From Phallusia mammillata (Eukaryota; Chordata; Ascidiacea; Phlebobranchia; Ascidiidae): a stretch of 64,000 nt of DNA. The DNA lies in NCBI GenBank assembly GCA_003260075.1, contig QLIY01000148.1, positions 1 to 64,000 on the forward strand, written 5' to 3'. Of the stretch, positions 1 to 11,965 are shown in pieces. Below the pieces are notes generated by a model, which had not been told where the DNA came from, did not search any database, and was given only the letters and a program-made list of their open reading frames with translations. Positions within the stretch are counted from its first letter, which is position 1. Every line of letters starts with the position of its first letter. The position numbers and the translations under genes were made by a program.

Positions 1-335
1 GGGAAACATAGAAAACATAATAATATGTACGATGGCGATGTAACAATGACAAACAAATGAATAAAATGACACCAATTTCCGCTCTAGCTAACAGTACATA
101 CGCTACCCTACGCCACACAACAAACAAACACGTAAATGCGACGTAACAAGCAAATGTGGACAGCATCTTCGCAAAACGCGCAGAATGACGCAAATTGCAT
201 CACAAAAACTCAACGTCACCAGCAAATAAAAGCATCTGTGTTGCAAAAAATGTGTTTTAAACTATTTGAGTATCAGTAGTAGCAAGGTTGAGCATAGGAG
301 CCGAAAAGGAGTCCTATTTGTTTTCTACCTAAAGT

Positions 336-773
336 ATGGCAGAGACAGAGATAGAAACTGAGGCGGTTTGTGCGTTTTGCGGTGACACAGAAACTCTAAG
401 ACCGAGCGAAGTCTATTTTACTCGCGAATTTATTGCCCCGGAGTTCTGTGATGGAATCGTTATAGAGAAAGCGGTCGATGCTATCATGGATGGCAAGCTA
501 CAAGTGGAAGTGTTTGAGCCTTTGAAAGTCCACAAACGTGAAGGTAAATGGTTCACCTGGTACAACCAGCGACTTTATCTTCTACGTTTGTTGGAGTTTC
601 GTGGGTTTCTGGACTTTGCCATCGTTCGTGTCACTGATGAAGATTCTGGTAAAGGTGGAAAGAAGTTCAAACCACTAGGAGGCGGAGAAACAATCAAGTT
701 TCGATACGAAGACATTCTTCCACACGGGTGGGTTAACCATTATGACGTTATGCAAAGTATTATCAATTTTTAG
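336..773 (+). CDS. ParB-like domain protein, upstream copy
   Basis: An open frame of 145 residues starts at the ATG at 336. Residues about 20-110 have the layout of an animal family of ParB/sulfiredoxin-like proteins: a LRPSEVYFTREFI opening, a central basic segment with GKWFTWYNQRLYLLR in place of the usual DNRRL core, then an hydrophobic strand ending in IVRV. A CxxC pair (CAFC) lies near the N-terminus. The biochemical role of these animal proteins is not known to me. A near-identical copy lies 1.5 kb downstream. That copy ends in HYDIG followed by gtaaag, a good splice donor, whereas this copy reads past the same point to a stop at 771-773. This copy may therefore be the allele that lost the donor, or an exon read into an intron. 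The family call is by motif only. Confidence 0.55.
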   Translation: MAETEIETEAVCAFCGDTETLRPSEVYFTREFIAPEFCDGIVIEKAVDAIMDGKLQVEVFEPLKVHKREGKWFTWYNQRLYLLRLLEFRGFLDFAIVRVTDEDSGKGGKKFKPLGGGETIKFRYEDILPHGWVNHYDVMQSIINF

Positions 774-1159
774 GCTTCATTTTGTCATTGAACTAAAGAT
801 TTAAAAAGTCATTGTTTTGATTTAATCATAAACATAACTGCCAAAGAACAATCTCTGCTGTCATTTTCAGTGCAGGTTGTTGAAACGTCTGCATGATGTA
901 TTCTATATACACAAGTTATTGGCACTTATGTTTATGATTAAATTACTCTTCAAGTCCCTGTATTGCGTCCCTAATTGATCTGCATAATAAAAAGAAACTG
1001 TTTCAAAATAAAAATACAGAGTTATCTATATATCGCAATACTGGTACTTAGCGAACCGACCATGAAACTTTAAATTGGCATTTTTTAGGTTTTTGTACGA
1101 GTGGTTTTTGGGTTTGTCGCTGAAAGACAGCTTAAAGAATTTACTTTTTTCATGCTCAA

Positions 1160-1261
<102 letters not shown>

Positions 1262-1832
1262 AGTATATTTAAGGCGTACTAACTTGCGCTGTAGACTACA
1301 TATAGTACAAGACTGACCAGCAGATTTTGTAGGGGTGGGTTTTTGGGTTTGTCGCTAAAAGAAAGCTTAACAAATTTTAATTTTATACCAGTCCCCCCCC
1401 CCAAGGACAAATCTTAGAAATAAGGACGGTATGGCAACCCTGTCTATAGACTTGATACCATGCCTGGCAGCAACAGCTTATTTAATGTATTTGGTTAAAT
1501 TGGGCTTAATTTGTGTTATTTTTATAGCGCGGTAGTGTAATATGACAAACAAATGAATAAAATGACACCAATTTCCGCTCTAGCTAACAGTACATACGCT
1601 ACCCTACGCCACATAACAAACAAACACGTAAATGCAACACAATAAGCAAATGTGGACACCATCTTCGCGAAACGCACAGAATGACGCAAATTGCATCACA
1701 AAAACTCAACGTCATCAGCAAATAAAAGCATCTGTGTTGTAAAATATGTGTTTTAAACTGTTGGAGCATTCAGTAGTTAGCAAGGTTGAGCATAGGAGCC
1801 GAAAGGAGTCCTATTTGTCTTTTACCTGAATT

Positions 1833-2409
1833 ATGGCAGATGCGGAGATAGAAACTGAGGCGGTTTGTGCGTTTTGCGGTGACACAGAAACTCTAAGACC
1901 GAGCGAAGTCTATTTTACTCGCGAATTTATTGCCCCGGAGCCCCCCCCCCAGGCGTATAACTACTTGCGCTGTAGACTACATACAGTACAAGGCCGACGA
2001 GCAGGTTTTCCCCCCCCCCGTTTGTGCGTTTTGCGGTGACACAGAAACTCTAAGACCGAGCGAAGTCCATTTTACTCGTGAATTCATTGCCCCAGAATTC
2101 TGTGATGGAATCGTTATAGAGAAAGCGGTCGATGCTATCATGGATGGCAAGCTACAAGTGGAAGTGTTTGAGCCTTTGAAAGTCCACAAACGTGAAGGTA
2201 AATGGTTCACCTGGTACAACCAGCGACTTTATCTTCTACGTTTGTTGGAGTTTCGTGGGTTTCTGGACTTTGCCATCGTTCGTGTCACTGATGAAGATTC
2301 TGGTAAAGGTGGAAAGAAGTTCAAACCACTAGGAGGCGGAGAAACAATCAAGTTTCGATACGAAGACATCCTTCCACACGGGTGGGTTAAGCATTATGAC
2401 ATTGGGTAA
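1833..2409 (+). pseudogene. Second ParB-like copy, broken by C-runs
   Basis: This is a second copy of the frame at 336-773, with its own ATG at 1833 and an upstream region (about 1535-1832) that also matches 1-335. It is interrupted at 1941-1950 by ten C, then about 60 bases of the local 'aaggcgtataacttgcgctgtag' repeat, then ten more C at 2010-2019. The frame then resumes at residue 11 and runs to HYDIG. Residues 11-36 are present on both sides of the insert, so the sequence holds overlapping copies rather than a simple insertion. The end reads HYDIG|gtaaag, a plausible exon end that joins in phase to an open segment at about 2620-2720. I read this as two overlapping allelic pieces joined by filler, not as a truly inactivated gene. 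Confidence 0.5.
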
Positions 2410-2872
2410 AGTATTGTCGTTATTTTATTTTTAGGCACCGTTTTGTCATTGAACTAAAAATTTAAAATATTATTGATTAGCATCATAAAACGAAGTGTTT
2501 GAAACGCAAAAATACAAAGTTATCGTTATGTCACAATACTAAGGGGCACTTAGCAGACCGTCTATAAAATGAAGCACTTTGGTTTTGATATTTAATAATT
2601 GCTTTTTGGTTACTGTAGGGGTGGATTTTTGGGTTTGTGGCAGAAAGAAAGCTCAAAGAAATGTTTAAGGCGTATAACTACTTGCGCTGTAGACTACATA
2701 CAGTACAAGGCCGACCAGCAGGTTTTTGTAGGGGTGGGTATTTGGATTCGTCGCTGAAAGAAAGCTTAACAAATTAATTTTTACACCCAGTTTGTTCAAA
2801 GTATATTTAAGGCGTGATAACTTGCGTTGTAGGCTACCTACAGTCATAAATATTATTTGCCACAAACCTTAG

Positions 2873-3867
2873 GCCCATTGACATCGAATCCGACACAGAA
2901 GAAGAGGAAGGTCTTGTTGAAGAACAGGACGAAGATCTTAAACAAGAAGAAGAAGAAAATGAAAATGAGCAAAAGTTGGTAGAAGAAGAACAAACTCAAT
3001 TGGAATCTGAAACACACGAGTCTTCAACGTAAGCTGTATACTCAGTGATTCTGATTTAGCTAAATCAGAAGAGAGTCTCGTTCTGATTCTGATTCCCCCC
3101 CCCCAAAGTTGGTAGAAGAAGAACAAACTCAATTGGAATCTGAAACACACGAATCTTCAACGTAAGATGTGTACTCAGTGATTCTGATTTAGCTAAATCA
3201 GAAGACATTCTCGTTCTGATTCTGATTTAGCCAGTGGTGGGATTCAGTCAGTTCGCACCGGTTCTATAGAACCGTCTAACGAAATTTTATGAGACCAGCG
3301 AACCGGTTAGCATTACTGGTTACTGTCAATGGACTTTTTGTAACAAAACCGACTGGTTAGCATTACTGGTTACTGTCAATGGATTTTTGTAACAGAATCG
3401 GCTGACAAATGGGACTTTTTGTAACAGAACCGGCTGAAAAGTATGACTTTTGTGATAGAACCGGCTGACAAAAGATTTGAATCCCACCGTTCTAACTAAG
3501 TGTGCGTTCTAACTAAAATTAGACGTACTTGAATAATAAGCTTCAATCTTTACATGATACTTCGACATTTAGCTCTAGTTTTAAAGTCACGTTTTGTGAA
3601 AGAAAATGCCTAAAAGTCGGCATATTGCAAATGTACACCAATATGCATCCGACGTGCCATCATTTTTACATTAAATACTCCATGTTTTACAGCCAAACTT
3701 CAGCCCCAAGATCAAACTACGATGAATCAGAACTTTCAACAACTGCTGACGAGGAACCCAACTTAATTAACCAGATATTAAACCAAATATTTAACGAATC
3801 AAACATGTTGTCTTTAGTGGGAATAGCTATACTTATGCAAGTTTTTCTAATGTGGTATTTCGACTAA
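2873..3867 (+). CDS. 3' exons of an acidic tail-anchored membrane protein
   Basis: Two exons join in phase. The first, 2873-3028, follows an acceptor (aaaccttag) and ends at a gtaagc donor. It encodes about 50 very acidic residues rich in Glu (DTEEEEGLVEEQDEDL and more). The second, 3693-3867, follows a tttacag acceptor and encodes 58 residues. It ends in a hydrophobic helix of about 19 residues (LSLVGIAILMQVFLMW) only three residues from the C-terminus. The result would be a cytosolic acidic stalk held by a C-terminal anchor, as in tail-anchored organelle proteins. The 5' end is not found; it could be the ParB-like exons upstream, but the phases I tried do not prove that. The 3' part of the first exon is repeated at 3105-3161 after a ten-C run. 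I do not recognise the family. Confidence 0.5.
3232..3489 (-). mobile_element. hAT-type MITE, CAGTGGTGGGATTCA family
   Basis: It starts with cagtggtgggattcag and ends with the inverted sequence gaatcccacc. Inside are paired blocks 'gaaccggttagcattactgg' and 'gaaccggctga', one of them tandemly repeated. It lies between the two exons of the acidic membrane protein. The same family is found at 9471, 9812, 22408, 26931, 46966, 50576 and 53142. Confidence 0.75.
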
Positions 3868-4279
3868 TAAGTAAATTTTTTGAGTGTTTTGTATAACCAA
3901 TTCATTTACAATTAATTATCACGCTTGTTGGACGGTTATTCACCAGAAAATGTTATTCGGATTTATTAATAAACAAAAATTTATCGAAACTGTTTGTCAA
4001 AGTATTGTATTATAAAAGAAGCATCACCAAAACTCGTTGAGCAGCTATTTCCGAATTGTTGATTGCTCCAGTAGAATTGTTTCGATATATGTTTTCTTCC
4101 TTCAGACAAAATAAACTTAAATGAACTCAACTCAACCCCAATAAAAGAAAAAAACTTGCTTACAGCGCCCCTAGAGAAAGTCGTGTTAGTCAATTGGTTT
4201 CCATGACAATTTCGAAACGCTGGGTTGCGTCTTGTCCGCTTTGTGCTTGAGATCCGATGTCATTTGGGAATTGTTCCTA

Positions 4280-4561
4280 ACTGGACTAATTTTTATTATA
4301 ACCCGCAAACGATTTTAATTAATATGGCGCTGCCGTATTTACCAGGAAACAGCTTCAACGCAAGTGTAAGTATTTCGTTACTTGATGTCAACTGAAAACT
4401 AGTAGTCAATTGTTTAAAAAGCCCCCCCCCCAACTGGACTAATTTTTATTATAACCGGCAAACGATTTTAATTAATATGGCGCTGCCGTATTTACCAGGA
4501 AATACCTTCAACGCAAGTGTAAGTATTTCGTTACTTGAAGCCGATTGAAAACTAGTAGTCA
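4280..4561 (+). repeat. Duplicated first exon of EFHC2 flanking ten C
   Basis: The promoter-proximal stretch and first exon occur twice, at about 4278-4421 and 4432-4570, separated by ten C at 4422-4431. The copies differ by a few bases; residues 9-12 read GNSF in the first and GNTF in the second. Both have the ATG and the same gtaagt donor. It is probably the two alleles placed in tandem. Confidence 0.8.
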
Positions 4562-6934
4562 ATTGTTTAAAAACGTTGCCTGTTTCTGAGTCCGTGTCTC
4601 GTTGCTGAAATATAGTCTGACCAATATTTATAGGCTGAATGGTAAAATAGACAAATATGACCAAGTTTATTGACAACAAAATGTCGAGTAATATCTGCAT
4701 AAAGGTTTGTGTTAAAGTCTTGTACTGAAGTTAATGTTGTTGTGTTAAAAACTAATCACAATCAGCTGTTATGTGAACATGTGCTGTCAGACATAATCTA
4801 GCTTTTTTGGAAAATAAATTCTGCTAACACGCATTTCAACTTGGTTTTCAAGGCAAATAACCACTGGGTAGAAACAAAATCAAACCCTGGTCCCAACGAT
4901 TGCAACCTAAATAATTCAACCTACATTTTCAAAGTTTACAATTTCTGTTTTAAATATACAGCTGGGAAAAGAAAAGTTCCACAAATCCCACCACTTTGAT
5001 TATCGCAACGATGTCTCGATGCTTGTCGGTGAAGAAAAACCTGGCATTGGTGGAGAACTCTTGAGAGGACAGAAAATAAAACCAAAACACAGCATTTTTC
5101 CCAAAGGAGAAGGGAGCAGCGCACCGGCATGGGTTGCATTCGACAGACAGGTTTGTGGATTTTATTAAAAATACCTATAGTAGTTACACACACACATCAC
5201 AAACTTAAAAATGCATTTAAAATACACAAAACTTTCGACTTGGCAGAAAACAGAAGTGAATTGTTTTTTGATTAACACATTGTTTATTCGATCTTTCGCT
5301 GTCATTTTTGTCCGTAACATTTTCGATTGTGCTGTTTTTAATTTAAATGAGCAAAGAACGGAAATCACTTACAATCAGTAGATAGTATTATGCATTATGT
5401 ACTCATAGTTACTAAAACCCTCATAGTACTATAGAGGATTAAGCATTGCCTTGCTATTTCTATACAAAGTTACTTAATGTTGTTGTTGTTCTAGGTGTTG
5501 TGCTTTCAAGCATATTTCCAAGAAGCAGTTCATGAGAAACACGAGGAGCAATACAGAATCAGAGCCTGCAAACTTTACTTCTATCTCGAGGATGATTCAA
5601 TTCAAGTGATCGAGCCACAGGTTTGAAACAATTTACAAGCGTTTGTTTCAGGATCCAACTTAATCTTCTTGTTGGTGTTAAGTTTAAAAGACTTTTCAAT
5701 TACCTGTCTACCTGGTTTTTGCCAAGGTGTTTAAATCTTTGCAAAAGCTTGAAGCCAATAAATGATAAGTAAACTGCAGACAGTGTACACTGATGGCTAC
5801 ACTAGCCCATACAGCCATCTCTTGTCACCAGCTGCACTGATGAGATATTATAGGTCAACACAGTGCACACTGGGTACAGCTTAGTTATCATTTTAATATT
5901 TTTGTAGTAACTTCAATTTTTTTAAGAAGCTAGATATATCTCAGGTGATATATGGTAAAGTCAAATTATTGTTTTATCATATAGTGTCTTTTGAACAAGC
6001 GTTTCTTTCACCAGGTTGCATATTTAACAAATTTGTTGTTCTGGTGTAAACTGGTGTAATGCTAAACTGTTCATCAGCAAAATTACAAGTTCTTTAAACA
6101 ACAACTCGTGTTTTGTATAGCATTACACCAGTTGAACGACAAATTTGTTAAATAGTATTGTTTTATTGTTCAACACTTTTTCACATTCAGGTAAAGAATT
6201 CTGGGATTCCACAAGGGACGCTCATTCGTCGCCATCGGATACCGCTTCCTGCTCCCCGAGATGATGAGTATTATTCTGTCGAACATTTTAACGTCGGAAA
6301 CGAGCTCGTTCTCTATGGAAGGTCTGTGGAATTTTGTTTGACATTTTTTGTCTGTGTTTGTGAATTGTGTTTTCTTACAGTACAACACAACCTGGTCAAT
6401 TTAACTTCAAATGAATTAAAATCCAAGACAAGGTTCTTTATGTTGATAAACATTTATTTACTTTGATTTTGTTTGCCTAATAGTTTTTTGTTTGCTAATG
6501 TTTTCTCCATAAGGCCATGGTTGGGAACAAGAAGCTCCAAATAAAACTGGTAAACTTTTCTTTTTTGTGCAGGAAATTCAAGTTGACCGATTGCGATCAG
6601 TTTACGAAAAACTTTCTTCGTAAACTTGGTGTGAGGATAAACACACCAGATAAAACACCAAAAGATCCTTACTCAAATCTGAGAAATGAGGTAAAAATTG
6701 TACTATTTCAAAAAAATGATGGGTTTTTCTGTCACTGAAATTTTTTTATTCATTGATAAATGCTGAGCTGTCATTAGCTTAGCATTACTGATAAATACTG
6801 TCTTTAAAAACACGCTTAACATAACAAACTAACAGCCAAGTATACTTATGTTCTGTAATTGTGTGCAAGTGTATTTTTCACAAAATCAGTAATATCTTAT
6901 GTACTTTATGTTGATTTTGTGTTGTTTAATGGAT

Positions 6935-6986
<52 letters not shown>

Positions 6987-9900
6987 GTTTAATGGATTAG
7001 TAACCATAATTTACATTAATAAATATAAATGCTATGCACAGGATCTGTCCTTCTAATAGTAGGCATGTTATTGTCCACGATCACTGAGTCAAACTGTTTC
7101 AGTAAATAATAATTAAGAAGCAAATGCTTCGCACTCAAAAACCTTGTTTCAACTGATTTTAAATCAGAAGCATTGGCTTCTTAATTAACATTTATATCAA
7201 TACCATTTTATTTTTGGCAAAGTGTTTTAGCAACTATTATAAACCTGTTGCAATTGCCTGTTTAGATGGAAGAAAGCATGCAAGCTCTGCGTCCGTACGA
7301 GCGAACCGACACTTTGAAACAATTCCTGGATCACGACCGGCATGTATTGCGCTTCAACTGTTATTGGGATGACAGCGATGCAATGTTTGGTGACACAAGA
7401 GAAATGGTGAGTGAGAAAACATTTTAATTATTTTGTTTACTGTCACTTCTGTTTTCTTGGATGAAACTATGTGTAATTACTGTAAATGATTTGCAGCTTT
7501 ACTTTGTTTTTGACTAATTGAATTAAAAATGCCCCCTGTTTAGACAAAAGTCATGAGAAATGTATTTCCCAGGTCACTGAGCAAACTTGGAAAACCCTGA
7601 CAAAAATGATTTAAAGTGATTTTGGTTTGACAATACTGTATATGTTTGATGCACTTAAGATAAAACTTTAAACAGGAATTCAACCTATGTAATACCTTCT
7701 TTTCCTGCTTGTCGCGAATACTTATGTGGGCAATTCCACTTATTTATGCCAGGCAATGTATATGCTAGTGGAATTGCTAGTGAACAAAAATATGCTGATA
7801 AGCCCTGTTTTAAACAAACAAGCAAGTTGCCTTTTGTTATTTTCATTGTGTTTTGTCTTTGTAGGTTTTTCACTATTTCCTTGCTGATGACACAATTGAG
7901 ATTCGCGAAGTGATTCAACCAAATGCCGGCCGAGATGCTGTGCCCGTATTCCTTAAGCGAGCTCGTCTCCCAAAGGTACCACCAAGTATTCAATGCTTCA
8001 GTGCAGGGGTCGGCAACCTTTGTAGGCGGCCGTGCCAATTTACTAAATAGTGGTTTGTGCCAGCAGATAACAATGATATAGAGAAAGCAGAGTGTTTTGT
8101 GCATGTAAGGCTGGATTTTAAGACAATGACATGATAAAAACTGAAAACAAGCAGTGTAACAGGTTAAATTGCCATCAAAAACCACCTCTGGTTGCTGACC
8201 CCTGCTTTAGTAGCTTTTCCCCCCCCCCTTAAGACAATGACATGATAAAAACTGAAAACAAGCAGTGTAACAGGTTGAATTGCCATCAAAAACTACCTCT
8301 GGTTGCTGACCCCTGCTTTAGTGGCTTTCAAAAATTCTTTTTTTGCTTTACATGTTGTCATACATGACATCAGATAACTTTTGAATTTTTTTTTGTTTAT
8401 ATGTTACCATGAGATAATATGAATAAAGTGTTGGGTTGGGTTGGGTGTTATATTAAAGTCAAAAACTTTTTCAGAGTGCCCCCCTTCCATTGCGGCAGCC
8501 TGGTGAGAAGACAGACAGGACTGTCTTGAATGTTTTTGGGCCGATGGGTCACGGTGGACGATACATACTTGATAGCCTGAAGGTGAGTAAAGTAAAAATA
8601 TATGATAACATTAAAAGTAAGTTAAGAATTTTCAAAGAATAAATTGTCGATACCCCCCCCCCTTTTTTTTTCATTTTGGACCAATTCTCTTTTGCTATTT
8701 ATAACTATGACAGATGTAAGACACAAAGTAAAAATAAATAAAGCAAGATAATATATATAGATATATATAAAAATGTATATATATATATTGCGGACATTTA
8801 GACATAGGAATGGACACATAATTGCCCTATGAACATGCAAACCAGCATCACCAATTAAGATGTTTGGCAGTTAAAAAAACTAAAATTTCTTGAATACCCC
8901 CCCCCCTTGCGGACATTTAGACATAGGAATGGACACATAATTGCCCTATGAACACGCAAACCAGCATCACCAATTAGGATGTTTGGCAGTTAAAAAAACT
9001 AAAATTTCTTGAATCAATTTAAAATGATTTTAACCAACTATTTTTGAACTATAATTTTTTCAGACTGGTGCTGTCTATGAGGATTATTACACCAGCGCAG
9101 ACCTGGTTGTAGGTGCGGTGGTAAATGTTTGGGGCAGAAAACTGGTTTTGTGCGATTGCGATGATTTCACCAAGGAATATTACAGAACCAAGTTTGGAAT
9201 TGGTGAGAATATTTGCTGAGCCCAAAATATGTGCGAAAGTGTGTTTTAAAAATCTCCATCACAGCATAACTTAAGGATAGCCTAAATTACAAAAATTTTA
9301 AATTTTAAAATCATAAATTAAGCGTTGCATTAGAAAAAAAGTTTTTTAAGAAAACAAAAATTTGGGATTTTTTTCCCAATTGTTGCACAATGCATTTTAA
9401 AAGTTTTTAAAGAAATGATACAACGCATATATAGATTGTCATTTAGCTTAAACATTCAAATACCTAATTTCAGTGGTGGGATTCAATTTTTTGTCAGCCG
9501 GTTGTATCACAAAGTCATATTTGTCAGCCGGTTATGTTACAAAAAGTCCATTGACAGTAACCAGTAATGCTAACCAGTTGGCTGATCTCATAAAATTTCG
9601 TGAGACAGTTTTATAGAACCGGCGCGAACCGGCTGAATTCCACCACTGCTTAACCTCCCAATTAACCAATTATAACTTCTTGATGTTTTGGTCAAGAAAA
9701 ATAGCTGTAAACTTTTGTATAAAAATTGTGATGGTTATTGCAGACGACTTTTCTTCCATCAAATACAAGGCTGATCAGCAGATGAAGGTTCCCCGTCCCA
9801 TTCCTCCCTANAGTAATGCTAACCAGTTCGCTGATCTCATAAAATTTCGTGAGACAGTTTTATAGAACCGGCGCGAACCGGCTGAATTCCACCACTGCTT

Positions 9901-11901
9901 AACCTCCCAATTAACCAATTATAACTTCTTGATGTTTTGGTCAAGAAAAATAGCTGTAAACTTTTGTATAAAAATTGTGATGGTTATTGCAGACGACTTT
10001 TCTTCCATCAAATACAAGGCTGATCAGCAGATGAAGGTTCCCCGTCCCATTCCTCCCTACAATGGATTCGGATCCGAGGAGGACTCTCTCTGCTCCTGCA
10101 TGGGCCTCATCCCGAAACCTCCGCAGAGAGATTTCATCAAGTTCATGGAGAGAGACAGGTTGGGTGTGAAATAAACAGAATTAATTGCAAAATTAGCTTG
10201 TGGATTTTTGTTGAAAGTTGGCTTATTTGGATACTTCAATCCTTTACAAACTTTTTATGTCACTGGCCAAAACGGTGTTGAATGATATATTTTGCTTTAA
10301 ATTGTAATACGGTGCAGCTGCAGCGCGTGTTCAATCATTATCCAGCAATTGTGCCCTCCACTGTTTTGCGCTTCACATCGTTTTAACGTTGCGCAGCTAT
10401 TTCCGGCTTGGTGATTGTTTCAGTGCAAATGTGTCGCTATGTTGTCTTTCACCAAGCGAAATAAAATCAACTCGAATAAACATCAGATACTGACGATGCT
10501 GTAAAAGCGAAATTTATCTATCTGTAAAACTGAAGGATGAACGACTAGATGTTTCTTTTTTAACTTACATCCAAATAAAATGGTACATTTCTACAACTCC
10601 TACGTTTTTTTAACAACTATCTATTCTCATTTAGGCACGGCTTGGAGAGCAACGTCCTTAGGTTCGTCGCTTACATGGCAACCGACAATCCAATCGACAA
10701 AGACCGGAAATTCATTGTTTCCTATTTCCTTTCTGACGACACAATATCATTCTTTGAGCCTCCGCAGAGAAACTCCGGTCAGTCTGACTTCTATTGAATA
10801 TTGCATCATTATGGTGTCGACCACTCAAATAACAGATTTACCCCCAAAAAAATGCTTTTTAATTTACCAAATGGAGTCAACTGTTAACGTCTTGACAAAC
10901 TATTATTAGTATTGTAATTGTCAAAGCAGTTTAATTATATTACTGACGATAACTCGTTAAAACGTTTAAATGAAAAGTCTTCCTTCGATGCCACTTTTTA
11001 CATATTTTTTTTTTCCTTTTTGACACAATAAAAGTTACAGATACGGCAATGTACATTTGCTAAAGCAGGGGTCGGCAATCTTTTTTTGCATCACGGACCG
11101 GCCTTCGAAAAACTGCAAATATTTAGCAATGAAATCGCCTAAATTAGTTTATTATCCCCGGGATACATGGGCAAAATGTTTTAAAGCATTTAACCTGAAA
11201 ATTATACGACCCGGTAACGAACTCCTCGCAGACCGGCACCGACCACTGTGCAAAAGCATTTAATATTAAAACATGTTACTTTTTGCGCCCGTGTAATCGC
11301 TCATACTCCTCATTAGACCTTTTTCCAAATTAATACGCCTTTGCGCCAACAAAATCTATTTTGTTCCAGGAATTATTGGCGGCAAGTTTTTGGAGAGAGG
11401 TCGCATTAAGAAACCTGGTCAGGATCTCTTCAAGAGCGAGATGTCAGAATACTTCACCGCTCAGGATTTGTTTGTTGGTGCCAAGTTTGTTTTCAGCAAC
11501 TTTGAGTTTGTGATAACTGACGCTGACGAGTACGCATTCCGTTATATGGAGCAGCACAACAATGAGGTGAGAAAAGTTGATGGTTTGTGCCACAGAACTT
11601 GGCCGATTGGTCCAGGGCTCCTGACTGATATAGAGACATAACCACTGATCGGAATTCGTCCCCGGGAGCGTCATGGGTTCGAAACCCGTATTAAAGGGAC
11701 TTGGCCGAATGGTACAAAGCACTTGACCCATGCAGAGGCCGCAAAAACTAACTTGGGAGGATCCAGGGTTCGAACCCCGTGAAAAAAAATCGTGCAACGG
11801 CATGAGTTTAAATAATTAAATAGCGTCGATAAACGACATTGCTACAGCGTTTCGTGGGTTGAAGTCTTGCAAGCGGATATTTCTTTGTGTTTGTTTGTTT
11901 C

Positions 11902-11965
<64 letters not shown>

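Noticed and set aside
9744..9811. A mutually exclusive alternative exon 10 of EFHC2
   Set aside because: The first copy is cut off at an n and lacks a donor; its sequence is identical to the real exon as far as it goes.
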